Below, piece after piece: positions 33,957-45,895 of a stretch of 64,000 bases of DNA. How positions within the stretch are numbered: the first letter of the stretch is position 1; each line of letters opens with the position of its first letter. The DNA is from Saturnia japonica. Taxonomy: Eukaryota; Arthropoda; Insecta; Lepidoptera; Saturniidae. The stretch is from positions 12,958,001 through 13,022,000 of the forward strand of contig CM065323.1 of the NCBI GenBank assembly GCA_033032175.1. The letters are read 5' to 3'. The notes below the pieces were generated by a model. The model was not told where the DNA came from, ran no database searches, and saw only the letters and a program-made list of their open reading frames with translations. A program made the translations under genes and the position numbers.

Positions 33957-34780
33957 CTCCCTGATGATAAGCACAGTATATTTCAAACACAACGGCGACC
34001 ACTGAATGATCGGAATCCATCAGCAGTCACCGCTATCATGCCTGAAGACATAACTATTCACATTACGATTGAAGGAAAGAGTGTGAAAAGGAAAGAACAT
34101 ATTGATCGGGAAATGGTTCCACAGCTCCACGGTACGACAAAGATAAGATATTGAGAACTCTTTAGTTCGTATCGAGATGGAGGCTACCGTAAAACTGTGA
34201 CTCCGAAGCCTAGCGCGTGTGGTTCTGTCGTGGAAAGAGAGGAGGGATTTAGATTTAATAGCTCTTCAGAGCAATCACCATGATACAAAGAGTAGAACAC
34301 GCACAGCGAGGCGATGTTCGTGCGCAGCTGAAGCGGCTCGACGTATTTGATTAGGTCTACCTCATTAACAATGCGGACGGCCAGTCTCAGCCACCTGTCC
34401 AGAGGATAGAGGAGATATGTTGAAGGTTCATCCCAGAGATGCGAACAGTATTCCACACACGGCTGAACTTGTGCCTTGTAAAGAAGATACATTTGACCGA
34501 GCGTGAAAAAACCGTCACACCCTGTTCAGAATTTCGAGTATGCAAGATGTGGTGGAGATGATACTCCCTATGGAGTTGAGGTCGCTGCGAATATCCATAT
34601 CTAGGATATTGAGTCTGTCACGCATTGCTAGCGATTTAAAAAAGTTAAATAGTTTAAAGTTGCGATGTCATTCATATTGGACGTCGATATTATAAATAAA
34701 GGAATCATACACCCTGAATCCTACATGAATGGGAGATATCGAACGACATCCCACACTTTGCGCCATAACTAACTGTATTC
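33957..34780 (-). pseudogene. 3' part of a CR1/Jockey-like LINE (family L-A)
   Basis: The minus frame 34184-34492 reads LYKAQVQPCVEYCSHLWDEP, then LRLAVRIVNEVDL, LQLRTNIASLCVFYSLYHGD and ATEPHALGF-like text. This is the standard segment after the reverse transcriptase fingers and palm in insect Jockey/CR1-type LINEs (LYKAQVR-x-CVEYCSHLWD, then RRAVRIV, then ASLCVFYR). Past the stop, the fragment VPWSCGTIS and a Thr-rich tail continue in broken frames down to about 33957. Short 3' copies at 18440, 46316 and 62105 share its terminal CAACGGCGACCAC block. The catalytic YADD core is missing, so this is 5'-truncated. Confidence 0.82.
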
Positions 34781-36239
34781 ATCTTGGCGTTTGACGCAGC
34801 TAGAACCTCGCAGACAGCCAGCCGGGCGCCGGAGTGGCTAGACCGAGGTCAGACGATATCAAGCCAAAAAATAAACATTTATCCAACATCCATTTCATAT
34901 CTTCTTTGTTACATAAGTTCATGTTGTTTGCCAAACCGGTGACGTCAATGTTGTAATGCGTAAAAATTCCATGTAATTAGGTAGAGTAGATCACTTAATG
35001 GTACGGTCTTTGATATTAAACAATCTATAAGTTTGATGTATGGAAACAAAATACCGAAGTCAAAATTTTGTTTAACGTTTCTGAAGCGAAAAAGAACTGT
35101 AATTTTAACCTGTGATAGTAGAAGAAAGAACAAGACATAGACAAGTGTACGCACGTACGAAATCAAGTAACCAATTGGAGTTATGTAATACCTTGAAGAA
35201 ATGCTGGGACCGTAGTAGCATGTAAGGACTACGGACTCCCTATCGATATCGTATGTTCGAACCTCTACAATTAACCTGAGCTCGTAAATTCTCATAATTA
35301 TTCAACAGAAAGAATGGTCCTTTATTGCTCGCATTCAGTGGCTTCGTGGACCCTTCATCAGGACTTCGCGTCGGGAAGTTGATTGATGCCTCTGCTATCT
35401 AATAGAAACCCTGGGTGATGGGAATCGAAGAACTCTACAAAGGCGTTTTCACCGCCTCATCGATCGGATTTAAAAAAATTGCCCTGTAAAAATTTATGCA
35501 AATTACGAAAATAATAGAAATCAGTCCTAGGTTTAATGAGTATAGGAGGAAAGAATAATTGGAAAAGATACAAATAAAAAAAAATTTAAATATTTTTTTT
35601 TTATGGTACTTATTTTTTATGAACTCAAAACCATAACTTACCGTTCGAACAATGGAAGTGTATAATTTTTATTCTTTTTTGTTGGTTATGGTCCTGAAGA
35701 AGTTTTCAGGAAAAGAAATTCGGGATAGGTAGCGCTTTGACAAGATATTGACGACATATTATATTTAAAAAAAAAAAAAAACTCATTGTCTCTCTGTCGT
35801 TATGTCCGTTTATGTTCTTTTGACGCGAAAACTACTTATCCGATTTACATGTTTCCTTATATAATTCATAGCTATTCTATAATATCTGGCTAGGTTATGG
35901 GATATATATCAAATTAATATACTATATAATTGTAGGTCTTAAAAATACCTACAAAAAAAAGCCAGCTATAGTATAAATACAGAATAAGCCATTTTTGTTT
36001 TTATAATAACCGGCGAGCAATCGCCGTGGATGGGAGCGAGTGCTGTACGATTCGCGCGTACGCTCGATCGCAGGCATTGTGATTTTCATGCGAGCGGAGG
36101 CGCGGGCGCAGAGATATAATAATTGTTATATATAGACACTGAAACTTGATAATGTTTATTTACAAAAGCGTTACAAAGTAAATAACCATTATAGATACAA
36201 GCTAAATTATTAAAAACAAAAACACATGAGTAAAAAAAT
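34781..36239. other. Unrecognised stretch with a GC-rich patch
   Basis: The frame 34945-35295 (minus) has no motif. 36005-36115 is a GC-rich patch (GGCGAGCAATCGCCGTGGAT; GCGGAGGCGCGGGCGCAG) next to transposon-style text. Nothing can be named. Confidence 0.35.
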
Positions 36240-36420
36240 CATTTTTGATATGGTTCCCTGACGTAGTATTTAAATATTATATTTATATAGCCTATTTCAC
36301 TCCCACAAGTAAGCTGTTAAGGCTATAAAGCGCGTCAAAGAAATAGATATACGATCGAAAAACATAGCCCTCCTTTTTCGAAGTCGAGTAATAAAATAAC
36401 GATCCATTATTGAATTTACT
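36240..36420 (+). repeat. Dispersed repeat family G
   Basis: TTCCCTGACGTAGTATTTAA, GTCAAAGAAATAGATATACG and TCGAGTAATAAA match 49955-50165. Confidence 0.6.
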
Positions 36421-36529
36421 TATATTATAATTTCTATTTATTCTATTCATGTCATAAATAACTCAACGCCCGCCATAACTTACGGAATCTGGATATTTAT
36501 CGATTGTTTCTTTTAAGTCACATATATTT

Positions 36530-36810
36530 GTATGTGACTTATTTAAATGTAAAGAGTCTATGCAATAAGTCAAATATAGATTTTTTGGCAAAATCTTGAA
36601 ATAATGAGTGACGGTGTTTATTTTAATTCATAAACATATGTAATTTAACCCTATATTCTGTCACTTTGGTGGCACTTTTACGTCATATAATTTGGTTACG
36701 GTGCACTAGTGAAGTGAATTATGAATAATTTGGAACATGCATTTTAAGTTGCCTCAAAAACTGCTTTGAGAGTTTTAATAAGACACCGAAACCTTGTTAG
36801 AGCTATGTTT
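36530..36810 (+). repeat. Dispersed repeat family I
   Basis: AACCCTATATTCTGTCACTT, GGTGGCACTTTTACGTCATA and TGAAGTGAATTATGAATAAT align with 58215-58500 at moderate similarity. Class unknown. Confidence 0.5.
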
Positions 36811-37084
36811 GAATATTATAAGACTAAAAAACTATTATATTAATATAACGCTGGTAGAATTGTTGATGATCACAGTTGTCATTAAATAAAAAATTTCCAA
36901 GTGCGTGTCGGGCAACACGCAGTGTATGGATTCGTAGTTGGCGGTCATAACATTATGCAGACTTGGACAGTACGTTTTAAGTAATTTTCAATGTAATTTG
37001 TACTAAATTACTTCTCATAGTACATAGTTGATTAACTATTACTCGTTCAATTGTAAAACCACTAACAGAGTTTTTACAATTTTC

Positions 37085-37190
37085 CCCTGAGAGCTCTGGA
37101 AATCCTACTCACAGTAGAAATACAACACAAGGTTATTTGGCTGTGATCTTCTGTAGGGTTTAGGTATTCCACCAGTCCGACTGTCGCAAG
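37085..37190 (+). repeat. Dispersed repeat family B, tail
   Basis: GAGAGCTCTGGAAATCCTAC, AACACAAGGTTATTTGGCTG and TATTCCACCAGTCCGACTG. Confidence 0.7.
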
Positions 37191-37934
37191 TATATGGAGG
37201 CTTAGGTAACAAGAATCAGTTTATATGGGGGACAGGTTAAAAAAATATCCAGCTCTAAGCAGCAAATTAAATTCAAAAAGCCACCAAAAAGGCATTAGCG
37301 TAGCAAGAGGAAATTATGAATTTACTGTTGTAAAATTTAAAAAAAAATTTGAAGAGTAATGGGAAAAGTTAGTGGATTTTTTTAGAACTGACTATAAGTA
37401 CTGTTAACCTTAAGGGCCGTGGAGCCTTAGACGACTTTTAAAGCTTCACAGTTTTGTGGGGTAAAAAGTTGATGAAATTAGCGAAAAAAAAAATTTACGC
37501 ACTTACTACCGTGGCGCCACCGTCATTAGACGCATTTCGACGAATACTTTTTCAGACATAGTGTTGGTCTCTACCCTCCATAAACTGAACGTTAACTGCT
37601 GACATCAATATAAAACTGCGTCGTAGTCATTCTGTAGCTTATCTACGCGTAGTACGTAGCACTTAGCGCTACGATGGAAAAAGTAAAAACAATGCAAATG
37701 AAATTGCTGGCCAGTTATAATAATGCTACCTTTTTTGAGCTATAAAAGTAATTGGCTCCAGTTTGAAAATAGAACTATGTTTTTTTTTATTAATTAAATA
37801 GTACCCGTTATCCCTTTTCTTATCACGAAGACTTTAAAAGAAAATATTTCAAATACAGCTTAATTTAAAATGACAAATTACACAAAGTTAAAGACTAAAT
37901 TATACAAAGATAAATATATAATAGATATCATATT
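37191..37934. other. Unrecognised stretch with an H1 Helitron scrap
   Basis: 37385-37460 has CTTAAGGGCCGTGGAGCCTT, the H1 interior block. The rest is unassigned. Confidence 0.4.
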
Positions 37935-38135
37935 ATAATAAAGAAGATCGCAGCCAAATAACCTTGTGTTGTGTTCCTGCGGTGAAAAGGGTTTCCAGAG
38001 CTCCTTGGGGTAGGGGGGTTCAAGGTCGGAAACGCGCTAGTGATACCTATGACATTACAAGCGTCCAAAAGCTACGGTAGCCGCTTACGATCAAGCGGGC
38101 CGTACGCTTGTTTGCCATCCTTGTAGTATAAAAAA
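37935..38135 (-). repeat. Dispersed repeat family B
   Basis: Reverse copy: GCAGCCAAATAACCTTGTGT, AGAGCTCCTTGGGGTAGG and GTACGCTTGTTTGCCATC. Confidence 0.75.
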
Positions 38136-38259
38136 AATGTTGTTGCGAGTATATGTATTACTGTTTTATTGTAAGTATTTTTTTCTTTTTAATTTGTGGT
38201 AATATTATAATCTGTGCAACTTTTTAATCTTATTTTAGCACACTCGCTAACAAATCACT

Positions 38260-38800
38260 CACTTATACGCGTAGGTGTATTTTGGCGGGTAGTTAATACG
38301 CATGCGCGTCCCACGGCAGTCCGCAGTACTGCCACCTGCCACGGTTGCCACCATTCTTCAGTTGCACACAGAGGATCGCGGCGTGGTGACGTTACGACCC
38401 CGCAGACGCTAACACGGCCGTATTAGCAACAAAAACGTTTGAAAAACGGTTTTAAAAACTAAATAAACGTGCGAAACGTGATAATCGATCATCCAAAGTT
38501 GTTATTAACCTCTGATAAGGAAGAAAAATTGTTTATAGAAGCGCAAAACGGTAAACAAATAGGGGCAGTGCGATAGCGAATTTTGTGAATGAATTTTAAG
38601 ATGGTGGACGGTTGTTGTATTGGGGCGACGTCGTATGAATTTATGGTCGTTTATGGTGGCCGTTGGTTGTCCGTGGGGTTTGTTGGTGTGATGGGGTGCG
38701 GGCGTGGTGTGCGCGCGGAGTGACCGGCGCGTGTGTGCGTGCGATCGAAGTGGATGAATGACTGTGACGTAGGCAGGACAGTGGTACACACGGCTGTCTT
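38260..38800 (+). promoter_or_regulatory. CpG-rich island, candidate promoter or 5' exon
   Basis: About 540 bp of unusually GC- and CpG-rich DNA (GCATGCGCGTCCCACGGCAG; GAGTGACCGGCGCGTGTGTG) with no similarity to the repeats in this window. TCAGTT at 38358-38363 fits the arthropod initiator consensus, and GTAAAC at 38551 could serve as a splice donor. In lepidopteran genomes such islands often mark promoters and untranslated first exons. No convincing protein starts here: an ATG at about 38600 opens only about 40 codons (plus). The long minus frame (38505-38894) starts inside an AT microsatellite and is rejected. Strand and function are inferred. Confidence 0.35.
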
Positions 38801-38863
38801 CAATACTGGCACACGCAGGCCCTTTGTCAACTGTTATTTTTAGACGCTTATCCCTCTGGTGCT

Positions 38864-38864
<1 letters not shown>

Positions 38865-38891
<27 letters not shown>
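38865..38891. repeat. (AT)n microsatellite
   Basis: About 13 AT units in a row. Confidence 0.97.
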
Positions 38892-38896
<5 letters not shown>

Positions 38897-39041
38897 TTAC
38901 GTCGATAATTGCGAGAATTTAAACCTGAAAGAACTACATAATAGGTTCTTTGATTTCTATGAACATAATTAGAGTTCATTTTTATTCAACATTTTTAATT
39001 CCGACCATTGGACGTGGGGTTTCATAACATATTTATCAGAA

Positions 39042-39064
39042 TATATATATATATATATATATAT
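39042..39064. repeat. (AT)n microsatellite
   Basis: About 11 AT units in a row. Confidence 0.97.
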
Positions 39065-39589
39065 AATTATAATTTGATATTTTAATAGCTTGCAGGAAAA
39101 GAGACATTTAAAGTATCTGTTTAGTCTTCAACTGAAGGAAACTAATAAGTGTGTGAAGTGGCCTATATTATATTAGTTATCAAGATAAATCTTCGGTCTT
39201 AAGTACCTGAATAGCAAATCATAGACGAATCAATGGAATGCTGCATGGCGGTGTAGTAATTGCAAAAGGACGAATTCAACTAATTCATTAGCTAGGTATT
39301 TTTGCGGATATTTATATGATAGACATTATTTTAACTTTTACCTTCTTGTTTATTATCCCTTTGTGTATTTATATCCATTTATATCAACTGTTCATTTACT
39401 GTAGTTATTACTTTTTAATTTGCAATCATTTTTGTCTTAGATTAATTTTCATTATCTCCTGGAAGTGATATATTGGTTTTAATATTGAAATAGCCGTTGA
39501 TTACCATCGTCAACATCATCATCATCAGCCTGCATCTGTTCACATCTGGATATCAGCCAGAAGCCTTCCTCAAGCCTGCCTCTCTGCCT

Positions 39590-39905
39590 CTACTTCTTCA
39601 AGCCTCCTGAAGCCTTCTTAAAGGATCGCTACTGGACCCGATCTTCGGTTCTACCCATCCAGTCACTCTGCGCAAGTTGTCGCTCCATTTTGCAGGAGCA
39701 AAACGCGATCTCCACTCCAGAACTCATTTACCCCATCGGTTATCAGTTTTTTGGCATATGTAGCCAGCCCACTGCCGCTTCAGCGAGCTAATCCTTTGAG
39801 CTATGTCGATAACCGTAGTTCTCTGCCTGATTACATCATTTCTGATTCCATCTTTCAAGGAAACTCCGAGTATAGCTCTCTGCATAGTTCGCTATACTAT
39901 CGTAG
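39590..39905 (-). pseudogene. C-terminal fragment of an RTE-like LINE ORF
   Basis: Minus-strand translation gives RTMQRAILGVSLKDGIRNDV, then RTTVIDIAQRISSLKRQWAG, ICQKTDNRWGK and VLEWRSR. This corresponds to the post-reverse-transcriptase segment of RTE-clade LINEs (LGVSLRD-x-IRN, ...DIA-x2-I-x2-LK-x-QWAGH, ...RW, VLEW-R). A stop follows NRWGK. No part of the catalytic core is present. Confidence 0.8.
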
Positions 39906-41164
39906 TTTCAAGTATTTTATATAATAATATAAAAAAATCTAAATAAGTAGAAAGAAAGCAGTACTCATTTTTTAATCCTGCAAATTTCTATGACTGCTTT
40001 CAAATGTATTAATCCCTTCAGAAATCCGTGACGGCTTCATGTATCTTTAAATTTTCCCACGATCACTGTTTTGATTTTGGATCCACAATTATAATTTAGT
40101 ATTGATCAAGTCTATCTTCTTCTTCAACACATATAAGTATTGTATGTAATTTATGTCATTATTTCATCAGTTATAAATTCCACGCGTTAAAATTAAGGAA
40201 AGATTTGTTGGTAACATACTCTTACAGACCTTAACAAACAAAACCTTTGAAGTAATTATGGCTCAACGATAGCATAGGTTGGGAATTTTGGGTATTTTGG
40301 GAATGGGCCTGAACTCTCGGTGAAGGAAATTATCAAGATAAAATCATAACATGGTGGTAGGGTATTTCCTAATGTAGGCCTGGCTAGCTGCTCCTTGAGT
40401 TGAAAATTTGTCACCAAGTAACTCCACGTGTGTTCCGGAAGCTGAACTTGAGAGCCTGTTTTCTCTAGGCTTAGCGTGTTTCCATGTTAGGTGTATTGAC
40501 ATCAGATGGGATTGTAATCAAACGCTTAATCCATATAGTATAAAAATCAGTATTTCATAAAATAAATAATTAGTAGAAACCTTAAACAAGTTACATAAAT
40601 AGAAATAAACTTCGTTCAATTTAGGTCGCAGTGAAGATTCTGCGAACGTGCAAACTACGGTCGGTACAGAAAACTTCCCTATAGTTGAGAAGAAGTAATA
40701 AACTCTTTTGTTTTTAAATACCTACTACGAACTAGTTCATGTATGAGTTTCTGTACAATATTTGCAATATTCCAGAAATTATATATGTTATGCAATACAA
40801 GAATACAAATTTAATAGAACACATTATTTTTATTTGAAAAATGATGCCTATATTATCTTTTTGGTACTTTCCAGTATGTATACTGGAAGGATATTATCGA
40901 CTAATCGCATAATTCACTACCAACTTAGCTAATTTCCGTTTATCTACACCATTAACTAGTATTATTAAACTGCTAGTTATAACCTCACCAAAAGATCACT
41001 ATTGGTCCTCATCTGGAATTTCTCGAATTTAAACATTCCAAACAATTTGTGCCTTTGTCGATTTATTTTGAAGAAAAGCATTACACGCTGATATGTGCCC
41101 AAATGCAGTCTGTGCTCTAGAACTCGTGTACATATATATTATAATTTCCTGCAAAAATCTAAAA
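39906..41164. other. Unrecognised stretch
   Basis: No gene or named repeat is recognised. Confidence 0.4.
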
Positions 41165-41260
41165 TAGTCCATTGCCACTTCCGCGAGGTAGTCTATTGAT
41201 AAGCTTAGTTCTCTGTCTTATTACGGTATCTCTGTTTCTATCCTTAGGATAAACTCTGGG
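41165..41260 (-). repeat. RTE-like LINE scrap
   Basis: GTCCATTGCCACTTCCGCGA and TTAGTTCTCTGTCTTATTAC are a decayed copy of the coding segment at about 39770-39850. Confidence 0.6.
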
Positions 41261-41637
41261 TGAATTATACCTAGAAGAAGACTTTTGCTTTCAAAGGTTG
41301 TGGATAAGGCGACTTGATTATTTGGAGTCACTTCGGGAACTCTGTCTGACGTGACTAGATACTTCTGTAGATGTATGGCTAACCACTTAGAGTTAACGTC
41401 AAATCCCTTTCTAGCTGTAGCGTTTTATCACCTTAGCTTTCATACATCTATATATTCAGCCGAAAGACTACCATTGCTCGGCGTAGGCCTACCCTAAAAA
41501 TCACAACATCCCCCGGATTCCAGCAACTTTACCTGGTCATCGGCCCGCTTTGTATCCAGTTTTAAAATACCAACATAAAACTCCTTTCCCTTTATGCATC
41601 TACTAACAGTATCTTCAGTGGAAACACACAAACACAC
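41261..41637. other. Unrecognised stretch
   Basis: No gene or named repeat is recognised. Confidence 0.35.
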
Positions 41638-41797
41638 TATCACGCCTGTATCCCAGAAGAGTTAGGCAGAGGTGTACTAAATGTACACCCACAGTTTGCC
41701 GTGTATGTTTTTAGTTCCCATGTTATAAGCTGCGAGCCTATTGCCATTAATCGGGCACAAAGCCGAGTTTCCGAGCTGCTACTGGGAATTTCATAGA
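41638..41797 (-). mobile_element. SINE family A, 5'-truncated (copy 6)
   Basis: The minus strand reads CCCAGTAGCAGCTCGGAAAC, AATGGCAATAGGCTCGC and CCTCTGCCTAACTCTTCTGG. The head is absent. Confidence 0.85.
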
Positions 41798-42484
41798 TAC
41801 AGTTGTAATTGTAAATGATAGTTTATATAACACAATCTAAATATATGTATAGTGTACACTAAGAACCATTTAAGAATGAGAGTGCAAATGGAATTAATGA
41901 ATGAAGCTAAAGATTGTAAATAGTAAAGTGGGCACCTACAGAAAGAATACCTTTACGATAATAATGTCAATGAAAGCTGATTTAGAGTATCACCTTTGTT
42001 TCTAAAGTTAACTTTATGTTTTATGTTAATTAGTAGAAATGATTCAGATAAGGTTTTGCATAGAAGTCAGTTACAAGGTTTAGGTTTTTTTTTAGTTATG
42101 AAATTGAAGGCTACGAGTTTGATAAGTGATATTATTTACACCATTGCTACCTAGGAAGTCTTCTTTATCTGTTAAAAAGGTGATTGAAAATAGTGTTCCA
42201 AATTATCGTAGCATAAATACATAAATGTGGAAATCTCTACAAAAAAATTATAGTTCATAAACATAAGTAAATTTGAGATTTAAAAAGTGAAATAAATAAA
42301 CTTGAAAAGTGAAGTGAAGTGAAAGGACATAATTGATTCTAAATTCGATCTGTCCAATTGCGTGTGAGTATTCGAAATGAATGGGAATACACGACGAGCT
42401 CAGGACCGACTATGACTGGATCCTCGGAAAGTTCACAAGCTGCCAGAAGAGTATGATATAGGTAATATACAAATTTTGCTACCT
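41798..42484. other. Unrecognised AT-rich stretch
   Basis: No gene recognised. Confidence 0.4.
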
Positions 42485-43176
42485 ATACTAATATTATAAA
42501 GCTGAAGAGTTTGTTTGTTTTTTTGGTTGAACATACTAATCTCAGGAACTACTGGTTCGAATTTAAAAAATGTTTTAGTGTTGGATAGCCCATTTATCAG
42601 GGAAGGCTATATCCAACATCACGCTGCGACCAATAGGAGCGGAGGATCAATGAAAATTTTTCGAAAAACGGGGGAAATTTATTCCTTTTGAGAGCTTCTA
42701 CTGCGTGCGCTGCGTGAATGGTTAAAGTTACGCAACAATTATGTGGGATAAAATTGTTTCTCTTAAATAGTTCTAAAAGAAAGTCTGCGATAGTATATGA
42801 CTATCTTTTAAGGTATACTCAATATAATCTTTTTTAGATAATGAAATTTGTTCTAAAATAATAAATTAATTTTGAAGATGTTTCTATATACATGGTATTA
42901 ATCCTTATCAAAATAAATACGTTATTCATCATAAGTGTTTAATTTTGAACAAATTACTCTTAACAGTAATTGATATCAATGAATATCTTAGGAGATACCA
43001 CAGTTTTAAAATAACTCGGCAGCAAAAAATGATCAAGTATCGCGAACGCATTTTTATTATGCAGAATAATTTGGGAGGCGGGCGGCTTCTAATAATACAG
43101 TGCCTACGACCTACTCTAAACCTTTCTCTCCCTCTCTCTTATATGACGCAATAGTAGTTGTGCGGGTCAACTAGTT
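42485..43176 (+). mobile_element. Long non-autonomous Helitron-like element, family H2 (copy 2)
   Basis: TATACTAATATTATAAAGCT at the start and GTGCGGGTCAACTAG followed by T at the end (43176) are typical of Helitrons. The interior aligns with 26977-27670 throughout (GTTGGATAGCCCATTTATCA; ACGGGGGAAATTTATTCC; AATAACTCGGCAGC). The frame 42945-43154 is not a gene. Confidence 0.78.
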
Positions 43177-43351
43177 TAATATAAGAATAAATCTATATTT
43201 ATGATATATATACAATATTATTTATTAAATAAGTAACAATATCGAAACCTTCAAACATATCGTGAAGAGACATTAAACAGACGATGGACTGTAGATTCCT
43301 TGATGGTCACTTATGTTGTTAAATTGCACTTTGCTTACTTACCATTAGGTA

Positions 43352-44327
43352 CAAGGTGTCCAGAAAGGGTATCGGGTATTTGTAAGTTCAATGAAACAAA
43401 AATTATTTGTATGCAATAAAAAAGTTTATTGTTTATTATTAGCATATGAATTGAAGAATTATTTGGAAAAGATGATGTTATCCAAATGATGACCGTTACG
43501 TTGCTGGCACTCTTCTAAACGGAAACGAAGATTGGCGATAACACGTTGACACATAGCTATCGATATTGCTGCCATTTCTGACCTGATGTTTTGCTTTAAC
43601 TGGGTTAGATTCGTCGGATTGTTTTGATAAACCTTACTTTTAAGGTATCCCCATGCAAAATAGTCAAGCGGGCTAAGGTCGGGGCTTCTGGGAGGCCAGT
43701 TGATGTTACCCCTTCGCGAAATGAATTTATTAGGGAATAATTCGTTAACAACTTCCATTGAGTCATTTGAGGTATGGCAAGTGGCCCCATCTTGCTGGAA
43801 CCACGTTCTTGAGTTGAAACCTGCAAACTCCTGCAACTCAGGGACCAAAAAATTTCGCAACATATCGCAATAACGGTCACTATTCACATCAATTGCTCGG
43901 CCTCGTTGATCTTCATGAAAATAAGGACCAATTATGCCTTTAGCAGACATAGCGGCCCAAACAACGACCTTTGGGCTATGCAGGGGTCGTTCATGCTTTC
44001 GTCTCGGATTCTCCCCTGCCCAGTACCGACAATTCTGCTTATTAACATGACCATTCAGGTGAAAATTTGCTTCGTCACTGAACAGTATGTTGTTAAAGTT
44101 GTTAAATCGCTGCAGCATTTAGTTCGCAAAATTCAGTCGATTAGCATAGTCCGTATCCTTCAATTCTTGAACCAATTGAATTTTATAGGCTTTCAGATGT
44201 AAGTCTAAAACTAAGACTAAAACTCCACAAAATGGCGGACGCCACGAACCCCTCCCCGCACCCTTTAGACGCCCCGTTTCGAATATGGCGCGAAAACAAA
44301 TACCCGATACCCTTTCTGGACACCTTG
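43352..44327 (-). mobile_element. DD41D Tc1/mariner element with internal deletion (copy 2)
   Basis: A 976-bp element with the same perfect 31-bp terminal inverted repeats as copy 1 (43352-43382 and 44297-44327) and TA duplications at 43350-43351 and 44328-44329. It is colinear with copy 1 except for one event. The 335 bp equal to 7952-8286 of copy 1 are replaced by 8 bp (TTAGTTTT on the minus strand, about 44204-44219). 1303 - 335 + 8 = 976 exactly. Confidence 0.96.
43459..44200 (-). pseudogene. DD41D transposase lacking the DNA-binding domain
   Basis: The catalytic half survives as an open frame of 219 residues (43459-44118). FSDEANFHL retains the first Asp that copy 1 has lost. FQQDGATCHT and SPDLSPLDYF hold the other two, again 41 residues apart. 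Upstream, codons from 44119 to about 44200 continue the same frame but are cut by TAA (44121-44119), a Glu codon in copy 1. The helix-turn-helix region and the start codon fall inside the 335-bp deletion, so no DNA-binding transposase can be made. Only about seven residues differ from copy 1 over the shared 219. Confidence 0.95.
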
Positions 44328-44329
44328 TA

Positions 44330-44914
44330 CAAAGCAGTCACTTCATCGTGTTAGGATAAAAATAAATAAAAAGTAGTAAGAATTGCCTGACGGTGAAAAT
44401 ATACATCGTAAGGAAACATACACAATGGAGAAATATTCACGCAGTAGAGAAATATAGTTGTGGATTTCTCTACGAGAGCAGCTATTCCGTTTAAGTAGCC
44501 CTGCGTACTTTCGAAAAACGACTTTATAAATATATAGTCAACTTTGTTGGATATATCACAATTACTCACCAGTTTTGATGAGGTCAGCGTCAGGATACTT
44601 GGATTCCACCAGATTTACGATTTTTTATTATTTTCTTGATTTTATTGTGGCAACGGTGTTCGTGCCGGTGCACGCGCGAGATAAAAGGCAGTTGGAATGG
44701 CCCGTGCAGTCGGATTTTTTGCTATAGTGACTTAAAAAAAGTTGTCTAAATAATCATAGGTAAAGCCGTATCTCTTCCAATGGAGTGGCTTCTACAACAT
44801 GAAGTTTTGATCATTTTTGTGTACTTCAAGGCATTGCTCAAATTTGGAACTTAAAATTAAAAACCTCCGACACAAGTAATTTATCCATTGATTGCAATGA
44901 GTCCAAACAAGATA
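44330..44914. other. Unrecognised stretch
   Basis: No gene. The frame 44351-44569 (minus) lacks motifs. Confidence 0.4.
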
Positions 44915-45285
44915 CCTATGCTGTAAGTTGGTCAGGAGTTGGGTATTCTGCAGGTTCCAGGTGATGCTGCAGCATCAAGCCAAGGTTATTATGCTCTTCT
45001 AATATACTTCTTTGAAATAACATTTCACCAAATTTTGACTCGATCAGGCCTGTAGAAGATGCTCACATTCATTCATCAATTCGAATAAAGCTGATAATTT
45101 TTAAACCGCTGAACAGATTTTTGTGAATCATAGTTAAGAACACTCTCGACCAAGTCTCCTTTCAAATAAGAAAAACTAAATTGAAATCGGTTCAGCCATT
45201 TGTGAGCTACAATGTCACAGACAGACACACAGATACACACGTTAAACTTAATAGCGTCTGTTTGCGTCGAGTGTTAACTAGTTAA
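44915..45285 (+). repeat. Dispersed repeat family H, first copy
   Basis: CTGTAAGTTGGTCAGGAGTT, GATGCTGCAGCATCAAGCC, GACTCGATCAGGCCTGTAGA and GAAATCGGTTCAGCC, ending near CACAGACAGACACACAG. A second copy follows at 45525, and a reversed one lies at 53385. Confidence 0.7.
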
Positions 45286-45524
45286 GAAATATAATAAATT
45301 TGTAATTTCCAATATTATATTGATAGATTCTATTTTTACTAAACGGTACATAAAAGAGTTATTACAGATAATGATAGATAGAAAAGAGTACCAATATGTT
45401 TTATCTATTTAGGTCAGTTGTACATTTGATGAAAATAGTATGCAGTAATTTAATACTGTTTGGTGTCCAAAATGTGTGATTATATGAACAAAACAAGGTA
45501 AATTAAAAATTATTAAATACCCGA

Positions 45525-45895
45525 CAAAAATAAAGCTATTCATTGACATCATTCAAATGAGCCCAAGTACGATATATGTGCTGTAAGTTAGTGAGGAGTT
45601 AGGTATCCTACGGATTCCAGATGACGCTGCAGCATCAGCTCAAGGTTTTTCTAATATCATTGAAGTAACAGAATACGAAATCTCGACTCAATCAGACCTG
45701 TTGAAGATGCAAACATCTATTTATCAACTAGAAAAGAACTGATGACTTTGAATCGGATGAACCCATTTTGATTAAACACGTCTAAGAACCACCGCTAGAA
45801 AAGCATTCAAATTCACCCGTTTAAGAGCTACTGCTGCCACAGACAGACACACAATCCTTTTTGTTACGTCGGGGGTTAAAAAGATTATAATATAA
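45525..45895 (+). repeat. Dispersed repeat family H, second copy
   Basis: CTGTAAGTTAGTGAGGAGTT, GACGCTGCAGCATCAGCTC and GACTCAATCAGACCTGTTGA in the same order as the first copy, about 240 bp further on. Confidence 0.7.

Noticed and set aside
34945..35295. 116-codon minus-strand frame
   Set aside because: No recognisable motif, and it lies between LINE debris and AT-rich DNA; length alone is not evidence.
38505..38894. 129-codon minus-strand frame
   Set aside because: Its start codon and first residues come from an AT microsatellite (Tyr-Ile repeats), and the rest reads the CpG-rich island antisense with no domain or repeat of known proteins.
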